Shown: positions 1 through 8,923 of the stretch, one piece after another
Position numbering within the stretch: the stretch's first letter is position 1
How the letters are laid out: the number at the start of each line of letters is the position of its first letter
NCBI RefSeq assembly: GCF_004745955.1
Contig: NZ_SRLD01000010.1
Span: forward strand, 59,170-123,169
From: Hymenobacter elongatus
GTDB lineage: Bacteria; Bacteroidota; Bacteroidia; Cytophagales; Hymenobacteraceae
Reading direction: 5' to 3'
DNA: 64,000 nucleotides
Program-made: the position numbers and the translations under genes
The notes under the pieces: generated by a model
Seen by the model: only the letters and a program-made list of their open reading frames with translations
Told to the model about the DNA's origin: nothing
Database searches by the model: none

Positions 1-296
1 ATGACCGTATCGTGGTGCTGGAAAATCGCAGCTTTACGCCCACCAGTGCCGGAGTACAACAACTGGAGGCTGCTTTTGCGCTGGCTCCCAACCCGGCCAG
101 TACCCAAGCCTATGTACGGCTGCCCGCTGGCGGTGCCCACCTGCGGGTGCTGGATATGACTGGTCGTAGTGTGCGTGAAAAACTGGTTTCGGGTCCAGCG
201 GCCACGCTCGATTTGGTAGGTCTGGCAGCAGGCGTCTATCTGGTACGGGCCCAAACGACCGACGGCACGGCCACCCGACGCTTGGCTATCGAGTAG
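1..296 (+). CDS. T9SS type A sorting-domain protein, C-terminal end (5' cut by window)
   Basis: The reading frame is open from base 3 and stops at 294-296, so only about the last 97 residues are present. They show the hallmarks of a type IX secretion C-terminal domain: the PNPAS motif, a run of beta strands (LRVLDMTGRSV), and LAAGVYLVRAQ close to the end. In the family this domain directs a protein already exported by Sec through the outer-membrane T9SS, after which it is removed and the cargo released or attached to the surface. The function of the cargo lies outside the window. A 12-bp-stem terminator follows at 318-358. Confidence 0.85.
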   Translation, partial: DRIVVLENRSFTPTSAGVQQLEAAFALAPNPASTQAYVRLPAGGAHLRVLDMTGRSVREKLVSGPAATLDLVGLAAGVYLVRAQTTDGTATRRLAIE

Positions 297-317
297 ACCT
301 ACTGTTCAAATAGGAAC

Positions 318-358
318 CACAGAAAAAGCGGCTCCTCACGGAAGTAGCTTTTTCTGTG
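318..358 (+). terminator. Hairpin terminator after T9SS gene
   Basis: A perfect 12-bp stem (318-329 with 347-358) and a 17-nt loop; the descending arm contains five T. It lies 22 bp after the stop codon of the T9SS gene. The rest of 359-536 holds no gene I can support. A TAGTTTTG at 401-408 resembles a -7 element but lacks a -33 TTTG partner. Confidence 0.6.
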
Positions 359-536
359 ACCATAGCTGATAAGCCAAGCCCTGGTTCACGGGCTAAAAGT
401 TAGTTTTGACTGGTGGGCCGTCCTGTACCCAGGTGTGGCGCGCAAGAAGCCCAGGCAGCTTTCGGCGGCTACCTGCGTATGTTGCCGCATACGTTGGGCG
501 TCGTAAGTTTTTGCGGCCTTTTCCTTGGGTGTGTAT

Positions 537-1442
537 ATGCTCTCCTACAAGCACGAAATATTTCTGGAAGTGGCCCGGCAGCTCAGCTTCACTAAGGCCA
601 GCCATACCTTGTGCGTGAGCCAGTCGGCCGTGAGCAAGCACGTGAAAGCGCTGGAAGAGGAATACAAAATCGGGTTGTTCGAGCGCCTGGGTAATACCGT
701 GAAGCTCACGCCCGCCGGCTTGGTGCTCTACCAGAAACTGCTGCTGGCCAAGCAGCTGCAGCACGAGCTGCACCAGGAGTTTACCCAGCTCAGCGCCGAC
801 TACTCGCCTCGCTTCCGGATGATGATTGGGGCCAGCACTACGATTTCGCTCTACGTGCTGCCGCCGGTGCTATCGGCCTACCTCAACAAGCACAGCAACA
901 TCCAGCTCACGCTCAAAAACCGCAATAGCGAAAATATTCTCAAAGCGTTGCTGGACCACGAAATTGACCTGGGCATCATCGAAGGTCTCAACAAAGTCAG
1001 CACCGTGACCTACACCCCGTTCCTGACCGATGACGTTATTGCGGTGTGTTCGGCCAAAAATCCGCGGAACACCCAGGCTCTCACGGTTCAAAGCCTGTAC
1101 GAGATTCCGCTGGCCGTGCGCGAAATAGGTTCGGGCACGCTGGCCGTACTCGAAAATGCCCTGGCGCACCACCAGATGAAGCTGGCCGACCTGCCAGTAA
1201 AAGTACGCCTGGGCGGCACCGAAGCCCTGAAAAACTTCGTGCGTGTCGACACCTGCCTGGCGTTTCTGCCCCGACAGGCCGTGGTGAAAGAACTGGAATC
1301 GGGGGAGCTGCTGGAGGTGCCCATTCAGGGCCTGGCCATGCGGCGGCAGTTCCATTTCATTCAGCGCAAAGGCACCGAGAACAACTTGCCGTACAAAGAT
1401 TTTGTGCAGTTTATGAAGCGTCATTATTCTAAAATGGAATAG
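537..1442 (+). CDS. LysR-family transcriptional regulator
   Basis: 301 aa from ATG 537 (TTG 525 and GTG 531 lie just upstream in frame but add only 2-4 residues). The N-terminal winged helix-turn-helix spans about residues 3-60 (SFTKASHTLCVSQSAVSKHV, then LEEEYKIGLFERL and KLTPAG). A periplasmic-binding-protein-like effector domain follows from about residue 90 (IGASTTISLYVLPPVL, IDLGIIEG). Length is normal for the family. Effector and targets cannot be read from sequence. It lies 83 bp upstream of threonine synthase on the same strand, which is not the usual divergent arrangement of LysR with its target. Confidence 0.93.
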   Translation: MLSYKHEIFLEVARQLSFTKASHTLCVSQSAVSKHVKALEEEYKIGLFERLGNTVKLTPAGLVLYQKLLLAKQLQHELHQEFTQLSADYSPRFRMMIGASTTISLYVLPPVLSAYLNKHSNIQLTLKNRNSENILKALLDHEIDLGIIEGLNKVSTVTYTPFLTDDVIAVCSAKNPRNTQALTVQSLYEIPLAVREIGSGTLAVLENALAHHQMKLADLPVKVRLGGTEALKNFVRVDTCLAFLPRQAVVKELESGELLEVPIQGLAMRRQFHFIQRKGTENNLPYKDFVQFMKRHYSKME

Positions 1443-1525
1443 ACTATTCCATTTTCCTATTTTGTTTTCGCATACCAGAGCGCCTATTTGCCGTTGTAAA
1501 ATCACGCACTACAGCCGCTCTGTCC

Positions 1526-2719
1526 ATGGAAACCAGCATTGCTCTTGCCAGCCGAATTCACGCCCTGGAATGCTCCGCCTGCGGCCAGTCGTATTCGGCC
1601 TTCGCGCTCCAGCGTGTTTCGGCGTGCTGCCAGATGCCGCTGCTGGCCGTCTACGATCTGCACGAGCCGCTGAGCAAGGCCAGCATCTGCCAAGCCGAGG
1701 GCAGCATGTGGCGCTACCGCGAAGTGCTGCCGCTGCTTCACGAAGAAAACCGCGTGAGCCTGGGCGAAGGCTTCACGCCGCTGCTCACGCTCGGCACGCT
1801 GGCCAGCCGCTACAACTTACGCTCGCTAGTGCTCAAAGACGAGGGCCAGAACCCGACGGGCTCCTTCAAGGCCCGGGGACTGAGCATGGCCATTTCGAAA
1901 GCCAAAGAGCTGGGCGTACGGGGCTGCATCGTGCCCACGGCCGGCAACGCGGGCGTAGCCATGGCCGCCTACTGCGCCAAGGCGGGCATGCAGGCCGTGG
2001 TGGCCATGCCGCGCCATACGCCCAAGGCCTTCAAGGAAGAATGCTACTGGTACGGGGCCGAGGTGCAGCTCATCGATGGGCTGATAAACGACTGCGCCGC
2101 CTGGGTGCGCCAAACCAACGCCAACGGCGAGCTGCTCGACGTGTCGACGCTGAAGGAGCCGTACCGCATTGAGGGTAAAAAAACCATGGGCTACGAAATT
2201 GCGGAGCAGCTCAACTGGAAGCTGCCCGACGTGATTCTGTACCCCGCTGGGGGCGGCACCGGCCTTATTGGCATCTGGAAGGCCTTTCAGGAAATGAAAG
2301 TCCTGGGCTGGCTAGCTGCCGAGACGAAGCTGCCGCGCATGGTAGCGGTGCAGGCCTCCAACTGCTGCCCGCTTATCGAAACCTATACGGGCCGGCAGGC
2401 CAATGCCCACCACTACGTCGGCAAGCCCACCATTGCCAACGGACTGGCCGTGCCGCGCCCCTTGGGCGAGCCCCTGATGCTGGAAGTGCTGCGCGAGTCG
2501 CGGGGCACGGCCGTCAGCATCACCGATGAGCAAATGGTGGAAGGAATGCGCGAATTGGGCCGGCTCGAAGGCTTGTTCGTGGCACCGGAAGGAGCGGCCG
2601 TCTGGATGGCGGCTCGCCACCTGCTGCACACCGGCTGGCTGCGTGCCGACGAGCAGATTCTGCTGCTCAATACAGGCTCGGCTCAGAAATACCTGGAAAA
2701 CGTAGAAGGACAGTATTAG
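1526..2719 (+). CDS. thrC: Threonine synthase
   Basis: 397 aa; PLP enzyme converting O-phosphohomoserine to threonine. An N-terminal Cys-rich segment (CSACGQ at about 16-21, then ACCQMP) resembles the small domain of archaeal-type threonine synthases. The PLP lysine lies in NPTGSFKARG (about residue 115), the phosphate loop is AGGGTG, and the C-terminus has LNTGSAQKY. Related fold-type II enzymes (threonine dehydratase, cysteate synthase) are the main alternatives, but the N-terminal domain favours ThrC. It ends at a strong hairpin (2774-2824). Homoserine pathway genes are not nearby. Confidence 0.85.
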   Translation: METSIALASRIHALECSACGQSYSAFALQRVSACCQMPLLAVYDLHEPLSKASICQAEGSMWRYREVLPLLHEENRVSLGEGFTPLLTLGTLASRYNLRSLVLKDEGQNPTGSFKARGLSMAISKAKELGVRGCIVPTAGNAGVAMAAYCAKAGMQAVVAMPRHTPKAFKEECYWYGAEVQLIDGLINDCAAWVRQTNANGELLDVSTLKEPYRIEGKKTMGYEIAEQLNWKLPDVILYPAGGGTGLIGIWKAFQEMKVLGWLAAETKLPRMVAVQASNCCPLIETYTGRQANAHHYVGKPTIANGLAVPRPLGEPLMLEVLRESRGTAVSITDEQMVEGMRELGRLEGLFVAPEGAAVWMAARHLLHTGWLRADEQILLLNTGSAQKYLENVEGQY

Positions 2720-2773
2720 TAGGAATGCTGCCCGCTCAAGTAGGGGTATGTGCTGGGAAGTGGTGTGCCTCCC

Positions 2774-2824
2774 GCACAAACACGATAAAACCAGCTGCTT
2801 AGGCTGGCTTTATCGTGTTTGTGC
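2774..2824 (+). terminator. Strong hairpin after thrC
   Basis: Arms 2774-2795 and 2803-2824, 22 bp with one mismatch and a 7-nt loop. There is no long T run after the stem, but the arms carry A- and T-rich stretches, so it could act as a terminator or 3'-end stabiliser. The remainder of the thrC-peptidase gap shows nothing else I can support. Confidence 0.6.
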
Positions 2825-2936
2825 AAGTACGCTGTCCTACGGTCTGCTTAGTAGCCGCAACCGTGCTGGTTGGCGTAAGTATGGGTTTTCCCGGGCAACT
2901 AGCTGCCTGGGATTTTCAGCTTAACGGAGGATAGAT

Positions 2937-3797
2937 ATGATGAAAGCCGACCAAAGCCGCCTGTACGCCGATGTGGAATTCCTGACGGCCATTCGCCCGG
3001 CTCGCACCTACCGCCACTTGGCCTCCCTAGATAAAGCGGCCGACTACATCAAAGCCGAATTCGGTAAGCTGGCGTGTCGTGTTGAAGAACAGCCTTTCCG
3101 GGTGGACGGGCAGCCCTACCGCAACGTCATTGCTTCCTTCGGACCTGAGAAGGGGGAGCGACTCATCCTCGGGGCTCATTACGATGTATGCGGCGAGCAG
3201 CCCGGCGCCGACGACAATGCCAGCGCCGTAGCGGGTCTGCTCGAAACGGCCCGTTTGCTACAGGCCCAGCCGCAGTTGGCTCACCGTATCGATCTGGTAG
3301 CCTATTCCCTGGAAGAGCCGCCCTTTTTTGGCACCGAAGACATGGGTAGTGCCGTGCACGCCAAATCCCTGCACGACCAGAATGCGGTAGTGCGTGCAAT
3401 GCTCTGCTACGAAATGATTGGCTATTTCAGCGACGCCCCCAACTCCCAACGCTTCCCCGACGAGCGGCTGGCGCAACTCTACCCCAACACGGGTGATTTT
3501 ATCATGGTAGTAGGCAAGCAAGGCCAGGAGGCGCTGATCGAACGCGTCAGGGCGCTGATGCAGGACCACGCCAGCATCGACGTGCAAAGTATTAGTCTGC
3601 CTAGTGCCGTTGGCCTGTCGGGCCTTTCCGACCACCGCAATTACTGGCGCTACGGCTACCAGGCCGTGATGATTAACGATACGTCCTTCCTGCGTAATCC
3701 TCATTATCATCAGTCCACCGATACCATCGACACCCTGGATTTCGTCCGGATGGCCGAGGTCGTGAACGGCGTGTTCGGGGCAATTATCCAGTTATAA
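2937..3797 (+). CDS. M28-family zinc aminopeptidase
   Basis: 286 aa. The di-zinc ligands of the M28 family are visible: His in GAHYD, Asp in GADDNAS, the catalytic/ligand Glu pair in SLEEPPFFG, Asp in LSDHRNYW and His in NPHYHQSTDT. There is no signal peptide, so a cytoplasmic peptidase is likely, although many M28 members are secreted. Start chosen at ATG 2937 (a second ATG follows at once) because CGGAGG at 2925-2930 is well placed as a ribosome site. Substrate unknown; glutaminyl cyclase-like relatives share this fold. Confidence 0.88.
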   Translation: MMKADQSRLYADVEFLTAIRPARTYRHLASLDKAADYIKAEFGKLACRVEEQPFRVDGQPYRNVIASFGPEKGERLILGAHYDVCGEQPGADDNASAVAGLLETARLLQAQPQLAHRIDLVAYSLEEPPFFGTEDMGSAVHAKSLHDQNAVVRAMLCYEMIGYFSDAPNSQRFPDERLAQLYPNTGDFIMVVGKQGQEALIERVRALMQDHASIDVQSISLPSAVGLSGLSDHRNYWRYGYQAVMINDTSFLRNPHYHQSTDTIDTLDFVRMAEVVNGVFGAIIQL

Positions 3798-4101
3798 TTC
3801 CACGCAGTTTTGCGAGGAACTTCCATGCAGGTGTTGCGCATTGCCTGTGGCATCGTGCTGGAATAGTATGTGCTGGAATATGAATGCTCTTTTAATCCCA
3901 TTGCCTACCGAAGCTACTATAGTTACGTACTTCGAGTTTTTATGAGTGAGAATAATGGGTGTTGATTTTAGCTTGTTTCACAATAAAAAGGTAGTTTTAT
4001 ATAAAAATGACCTAAAATGAAAGGGTGTGTCAGGTAATGTGTGCACTGATTATTGTATCTTGACCTTCGAAACGACAGGTGTCCACGATAAATTAGATAT
4101 T
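3798..4101. other. Intergenic region upstream of amt
   Basis: About 300 bp without a supported gene. The last 170 bp (about 3910-4080) are markedly AT-rich compared with the neighbourhood, as expected of a promoter region for the ammonium transporter. I do not find a clear TTTG/TAnnTTTG pair, nor a glnK/P-II gene or another small ORF with family features. Confidence 0.4.
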
Positions 4102-5481
4102 ATGCGTCATTTCATTGCTCGTCGCCCAAACTATGGTTTCCTGGTCTTAGTGGCTCTGCTCATGCTGAGCCTCCTAGCGGCTTTCGTAGAGTTGCCTCAC
4201 CCGGCGGCCACTGCTGGCAGTCTTAACCCCGCCGACGTCGCCTGGATGCTGACCGCCACTGCCTTCGTGCTGATTATGACGCCGGGCCTATCGTTCTTCT
4301 ACGGGGGCATGGTGCGGCCCAAAAACGTTATTTCCACGATGCTACAAAGCTTTGTAGCGCTGGGCGTTATTTCGTTGGTGTGGTACTTTGTGGGCTTTTC
4401 GCTGGCCTACGGCGAGAGCTGGCACGGACTGATCGGCAACCCGCTGACGTTTATTTTGCTGCGCGACGTAGGTACGGCTCCGCATCCGCTGTTGTCGCCG
4501 GGCATTCCGTTTGTGCTCTTTTTTGCCTTTCAGCTCAAGTTTGCCATCATCACCCCGGCCCTCATCACCGGCTCTTTCGCCGAGCGGGTGCGCTTCAAAG
4601 CCTATCTGGCTTTTATGGTGCTGTTCTGCCTTTTCATCTATTGCCCTCTGGCCCATTGGACGTGGCACCCCGACGGCTTTTTGCGGCGCTGGGGAGTCCT
4701 CGACTTTGCGGGGGGCACCGTGGTGCATATTTCGGCCGGTATTGCCTCGCTGGCTGCTGCCCTGGTGCTGGGGCCGCGCTCCGTGCACGGCCGCAAAACA
4801 TCTTTCCTGACGCCTAACGTGCCTTATGTAATTCTGGGTACGGGCTTGCTGTGGTTCGGCTGGTTTGGCTTCAATGCCGGCTCGGCGCTGGGTGCCAATG
4901 AGCTGGCGGCGCTGTCTTTTGTCAATACCAACATGGCTTCGGCGGCGGCGCTGGTTGCCTGGCTGCTTATTGAGGTGGCGCGCGGTGGCAAGCCCACGGC
5001 GCTGGGAGCCTGCATTGGGGCCGTGGTGGGGCTGGTGGCCATTACGCCGGCCGCCGGCTACGTCACCTACGGCCAAAGCGTGCTCATCGGCGTGGTGGCG
5101 GCTCTTGTGAGCCAGGCCGCCGTGCATTGGCAAAACAATCGTACTTCCCTCGACGATACGCTCGATGTTTTTCCCTGCCACGGGCTGGGCGGCATCGTTG
5201 GTATGCTGCTCACGGGCGTATTCGCCGATAAAGTCGGCCTCATTCACGGTTCGGCCACTACCTTCGGCTACCACGTGCTGGGCCTGGCTATCGTTATCGT
5301 CTTCACGTTCAGCGGTGCCTGGATCTTGCTGAAAATAACCGACCTTTTGTTTGGCCTACGCGTAAAGCCAGCTCAGGAAGACTTGGGGCTGGACCTGAGC
5401 CAGCACGAAGAATCAACCTACCATATTGATGAAGAATTTGAGCAAACCTACCGCAAAGAGCAGGTAGGAGCGCGGATCTGA
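4102..5481 (+). CDS. amt: Ammonium transporter (Amt/MEP/Rh family)
   Basis: 459 aa from ATG 4102; an upstream in-frame GTG at 4027 would add 25 non-conserved, non-hydrophobic residues. A signal-anchor segment (YGFLVLVALLMLSLLAAF) precedes about 11 membrane helices. Amt hallmarks: ADVAWMLTATAFVLIMTPGL and FFYGGMVRPKN early, the first pore His in LAHWTWHPDGFL, the second in FPCHGLGGIVGM. A soluble acidic tail (EDLGLDLSQHEE...) follows the last helix. It conducts ammonium across the inner membrane. No P-II regulator gene adjoins it, which is common but means regulation is not visible here. Confidence 0.96.
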   Translation: MRHFIARRPNYGFLVLVALLMLSLLAAFVELPHPAATAGSLNPADVAWMLTATAFVLIMTPGLSFFYGGMVRPKNVISTMLQSFVALGVISLVWYFVGFSLAYGESWHGLIGNPLTFILLRDVGTAPHPLLSPGIPFVLFFAFQLKFAIITPALITGSFAERVRFKAYLAFMVLFCLFIYCPLAHWTWHPDGFLRRWGVLDFAGGTVVHISAGIASLAAALVLGPRSVHGRKTSFLTPNVPYVILGTGLLWFGWFGFNAGSALGANELAALSFVNTNMASAAALVAWLLIEVARGGKPTALGACIGAVVGLVAITPAAGYVTYGQSVLIGVVAALVSQAAVHWQNNRTSLDDTLDVFPCHGLGGIVGMLLTGVFADKVGLIHGSATTFGYHVLGLAIVIVFTFSGAWILLKITDLLFGLRVKPAQEDLGLDLSQHEESTYHIDEEFEQTYRKEQVGARI

Positions 5482-5639
5482 GTACGGCGGCCTAGCCTGC
5501 GCTGCCTCCGGGAAGCAGTGTGGGATGAGGTGGTGTACAGACGTATAAGGCTATAAGAAGGGGTGGCCGTCGGGGTTGAAGCCGGCGGCCTTTCTTTGTG
5601 CCAGTACCCCAGCAGACCGCATCTGATTCCTGGCCCGGC

Positions 5640-6434
5640 TTACTCCATTTTGCTCAGAAAAAAGGCCGTCAGAAAGCCCAGCACTGTTATCAGGCCCGTA
5701 AAGTTGTGCGCTGATTCGAAGGCCTCCGGAATCATCGTGTCGGCAATCATGGCCAGTACGGCCCCGGCGGCTACTGCCGTGGTGGCTGCTACTACCTCCT
5801 GCGAAAACTGGCTGAAGATGGTGTAGCCGGCCAAAGAAGAAAGCCCGGAAATAAGGGTAATGCCTCCCCACAGCAGAAACACGTAGCGGGCCGGCCGACC
5901 CGCTTTGCGCATACCGGCGGCACTGGAAAGTCCTTCGGGCAGGTTAGACAGGAATATGGCGACCACGGCCACCACGCTCACGGCCCCGCCCGCCAGCAGA
6001 CTCAGTCCGATAACAATGCTTTCGGGAATGCCGTCGAGCAGGGCGCCGATGGCCAGGGCCATGCTGTTGTCGTCGCCGGGGTCGGTGTCGGCTGGCTGCC
6101 CGGCCTGCACTTTCTGGCGCTCCTGCCGCTGGTGGTCGCCGGAGCGCTTGCGGTGCTTGGCTCCTTGGCGGGCCAGCAACCAGTTGGCCAGCGTATATAC
6201 CGCCGCGCCACCCACGAAGCCTAGTGCCGTCGAGTCCAGACCACCCTTCTTATAGGCTTCTTCCATCAGCTCCAATGAAAGCGTTGAAATCAGCACGCCG
6301 CTGCCGAAAGCCATAACTGCCGCTATCAGCCGCTGCGGCACGTGCGCATAGTAGCCAATGGCCGCGCCTAACAACAACGCGGAGCCTGAGACCAGGCCCC
6401 AGAAGCCCGCTAAGGCCCAGGTCGGAAAATTCAT
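5640..6434 (-). CDS. ZIP-family metal transporter
   Basis: 264 aa, about eight membrane helices. Metal-site helices carry DGIPESIVIGLSL (about residue 134 on) and LSNLPEGLSSA, the conserved H/N-P-E-G pattern of ZIP helices IV and V. A hydrophilic, basic loop (KHRKRSGDHQRQERQK) sits between helices III and IV, the usual place of the ZIP metal-sensing loop. Probable import of Zn or another divalent ion through the inner membrane; substrate not determinable. It is convergent with amt. Confidence 0.88.
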   Translation of the reverse strand: MNFPTWALAGFWGLVSGSALLLGAAIGYYAHVPQRLIAAVMAFGSGVLISTLSLELMEEAYKKGGLDSTALGFVGGAAVYTLANWLLARQGAKHRKRSGDHQRQERQKVQAGQPADTDPGDDNSMALAIGALLDGIPESIVIGLSLLAGGAVSVVAVVAIFLSNLPEGLSSAAGMRKAGRPARYVFLLWGGITLISGLSSLAGYTIFSQFSQEVVAATTAVAAGAVLAMIADTMIPEAFESAHNFTGLITVLGFLTAFFLSKME

Positions 6435-6574
6435 GTGAAGGAGAAAATGAGCCGACTTCGCGAATAGGGAAGCGGGGTACGAGGCTCCTTATACGCACAT
6501 GGCGCGCTGGGTTGTCTGCCCCTACGGCTGGGGTGATTGGTGCCGCCGCGCTGGCCGCTGCTTGTTTTTCCGCC

Positions 6575-6853
6575 TCAGACACTACCCCGATACCGCGCCA
6601 GCGTGTTCTGTAACGCGGCCTCATCCAGGGTAGTTAGCAGCACTTTTTTGAACGGGGCCGTATGGCCGGTGAGCAGCTCAACGCTGGCTTTGCTGACGCC
6701 GAATACTTCCGCCAGATAGGCCAGCAGGCAGGCATTGGCCTTGCCATCCTGCGCCGGTGCTTTAAGCCGAACCAGTATGCTGCCATCTAGAGCCACGACC
6801 AGCAGATTCTGCCGGCTGTTAGGTTTGGCTTTTACGTGCAGCGTAACGGGCAT
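6575..6853 (-). CDS. DUF167 (YggU-like) protein
   Basis: 92 aa, the usual length. Family features: N-terminal beta strand with KAKPNSRQN, then ILVRLKAPAQDGKAN and LAEVFGVSKASVELLTGHTAPFKKV. Cytoplasmic; structures exist for the family but the function is not established. It stands alone between the ZIP transporter and endonuclease III, all on the minus strand. Confidence 0.88.
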   Translation of the reverse strand: MPVTLHVKAKPNSRQNLLVVALDGSILVRLKAPAQDGKANACLLAYLAEVFGVSKASVELLTGHTAPFKKVLLTTLDEAALQNTLARYRGSV

Positions 6854-7010
6854 GAACTGTTAAGAAAGGCGTAGAAGCGCATGGGTGCGTCCCACCGTTG
6901 TGTGGTGAGATGTCAGGCAAATCGTCCGAAGATGAGACATAAGTACGCTTCTTTGCACAACCTGATTCCGAGACGCAGAACGCGTAGCACTGAGTCGCTA
7001 GGGCGTTCCA

Positions 7011-7772
7011 CTACGCCGTCGGTGCCGAAGAAGGCGCGGCCGCAGGTGGCTGGCGGCCCAGGCGCGCTTGCCCAAACGGACACTGCGCTAGTAGCACGCA
7101 GCGGCCGCAGGCGGGCGTGTGGAAGTAGCAGCATTTCTGGCCGTGAAACATGAATGCCTCGTGGTGGTCGTACACCTGTTGAGCGTCCCAATCGGGTGGG
7201 AGCAGGGCTTCCAGCTTGGCATGGGCCGCTTCGGGGCCGGTTTTGGCCGAAATCAACCCCAACCGCTGCGCCACCCGGTGATGGTGGCTGTCGACGGGCA
7301 TGGCCGGAATGCGGAGCGAGCTGAAGAGCAACGTTGCGGCGCTGGTTTTGGGCCCCACACCCGAAATCGACTCCAGCCAGGTCCGCGCCTCCGCCACCGA
7401 CATATCGGCCAAAAACGACAGGTCGCAGGGGCCGCCGCACCGGGTGCTGATTTCCCGTAGCACGGCCTGCAAGCGGGGCGCTTTCTGCTCGGGCCAGGTA
7501 CAGGCGCTGATGGCCTGCTCTACCGCGGGCGTCGGAGCGTCGCGCACGGCTTCCCAAGTCGGAAACGCGGCTCGCAGCTGCTGGTAGGCGCGGTGCGAAT
7601 CCTGGTTTCGGGTGCGGTGCGAAAGCAGGGCGCTGATTAGCTCGCTGAGGGCATCTTTGGTGCTGAAAAAGCGAAACGGCGCGCCGTATTCGGCGCACAA
7701 CAACTCGTGCGCATGTAGCACCCGGGCTTGACAGGCGTCAAAATCGGAGCAGACAGAGACAGAGTTTTCCAC
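7011..7772 (-). CDS. nth: Endonuclease III-like DNA glycosylase
   Basis: 253 aa from GTG 7772 (no in-frame ATG near). HhH-GPD fold: LLSHRTRNQDS, the helix-hairpin-helix SISGVGPKTSAA with the catalytic Lys, and the catalytic Asp in MPVDSHHHRV. A 4Fe-4S loop is complete (Cys215-x6-Cys222-x2-Cys225-x5-Cys231). It should excise oxidised pyrimidines and cleave AP sites. Compared with E. coli Nth it has an N-terminal extension and a Pro/Ala-rich tail after the cluster; it belongs to a divergent Nth branch, so substrate range is uncertain. Confidence 0.85.
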   Translation of the reverse strand: MENSVSVCSDFDACQARVLHAHELLCAEYGAPFRFFSTKDALSELISALLSHRTRNQDSHRAYQQLRAAFPTWEAVRDAPTPAVEQAISACTWPEQKAPRLQAVLREISTRCGGPCDLSFLADMSVAEARTWLESISGVGPKTSAATLLFSSLRIPAMPVDSHHHRVAQRLGLISAKTGPEAAHAKLEALLPPDWDAQQVYDHHEAFMFHGQKCCYFHTPACGRCVLLAQCPFGQARLGRQPPAAAPSSAPTA

Positions 7773-7817
7773 TTCTGGCCTTACGCCCGCTGGCCCGCTG
7801 GGTTGCCGCCCCCGGAG

Positions 7818-8663
7818 CTACTCTGCGCCCCGGTTGTAGAGCGAAATAGCCTGCTTGATGTTCTGCTGCTGCTTGCTGCCCAGCACAATGGGCAGAATAG
7901 CCAACGGAATACCAGCATACACAAGAGGTGAAATAGCCCGATCCGACTGCTGCGTGCCGAACGTGGCAAACAGGCCGGCTGCCAACACGCCGGCGGCGGC
8001 TACGTAGCTCAAGGTGGTGTAGGTCTGGTACTTGCGGCCCTCCATCAGCAGGGCGCTGCTGCCCGCATTGTCGGCCGTGGCGATGCTCAGGTTACGCACA
8101 TTCAGGTCCTGTACCGGGCCGTTGTCCTTGCTGAAATATTCCGTCTTGACGGTGCGGTACATGGGGGCGCCAAACCCGCCGTAGCGTCCACCATAGCCGT
8201 AGGGGCTGTAGCCGCCGCCCGTGTATTGGGTGGTAATTGCCGAATACAGACTCAAGCGCCCGGCCCGGTCGCGGCGGAGCGTGGTTTCGCGCTTGGAGCG
8301 CGGCAGCACCGTCCGGACGTAGTGCCCGGTTTCATCTTCGTAAAAGCCCACTTCGCCCATATCTATGCGCCGCTGGTCGTTGAGCAACAGATATGAGCGG
8401 CCAAACAGCGGCTGCTTCACGCTCACGTCATATGCCTTGTACACGGTGCCGTTTTTGAGCCCCACCGCAAACTTGGTCGTTTCAACCACTGGCGGCGGCG
8501 GTGCCGGCTGCCGTTGGGTCTGTGGCGCTGGCTGCGACTGGCGCCGGGCGGAGTCGGCCATCGTGGGCAGCGTGTTCAGTTGGCGGGGCGCATCCTGGGC
8601 CCGTACCAGCGCGGGGCTGGCCACGCTGAAGAAAAGCAGCAAAAAACGGAAGCGAAAAGTCAT
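7818..8663 (-). CDS. Hypothetical exported protein
   Basis: 281 aa from ATG 8663. Signal peptide (FRFLLLFFSVASPALVRAQ), then a Pro/Gln-rich linker (PAPQTQRQPAPPPPVV), a globular part beginning FAVGLKNGTVYKAYDV, a Gly/Tyr-rich loop (GGGYSPYGYGGRYGG) and two hydrophobic segments near the C-terminus (SYVAAAGVLAAGLFA; LVYAGIPLAILPIVLG). I do not recognise the family. It follows nth by 45 bp downstream in the opposite sense of transcription order (it is upstream of nth on the minus strand), so the two may be co-transcribed. Confidence 0.7.
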   Translation of the reverse strand: MTFRFRFLLLFFSVASPALVRAQDAPRQLNTLPTMADSARRQSQPAPQTQRQPAPPPPVVETTKFAVGLKNGTVYKAYDVSVKQPLFGRSYLLLNDQRRIDMGEVGFYEDETGHYVRTVLPRSKRETTLRRDRAGRLSLYSAITTQYTGGGYSPYGYGGRYGGFGAPMYRTVKTEYFSKDNGPVQDLNVRNLSIATADNAGSSALLMEGRKYQTYTTLSYVAAAGVLAAGLFATFGTQQSDRAISPLVYAGIPLAILPIVLGSKQQQNIKQAISLYNRGAE

Positions 8664-8850
8664 GAGCAGAAGTAAAATCCCTTCGGTCAGCAGCGAAGAG
8701 CACGTAATTTGGGTATAAACCGGCGGCCTTCCTCTGCCGCATGTTGGGCGGCTAGACTGGGCCAACCGCTCAGTAATGATCCGGCTTTCATTCCCGAAGA
8801 GGCGGTTGTAGGGCCTGCAGGTTGCAGCCGCCGGCTTGCAGATCGTGTCT

Positions 8851-8902
8851 GCACAAAAAGCCGCTGCCCGGAGGCGTTGGAACTCCGACAGCGGCCTTGT
8901 GC
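8851..8902 (-). terminator. Terminator of the two-component operon
   Basis: On the minus strand an imperfect stem of about 20 bp (8883-8902 with 8851-8873) ends in five T (AAAAA at 8855-8859 on plus). It begins about 20 bp past the response-regulator stop codon. Confidence 0.7.
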
Positions 8903-8923
8903 CGGGTTGCTAGCTACCGAATC

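Noticed and set aside
4342..5274. Long minus-strand open frame opposite amt
   Set aside because: Its residues are dominated by His, Arg, Gly and Gln without family features, and it mirrors the codon pattern of the well-supported transporter gene.
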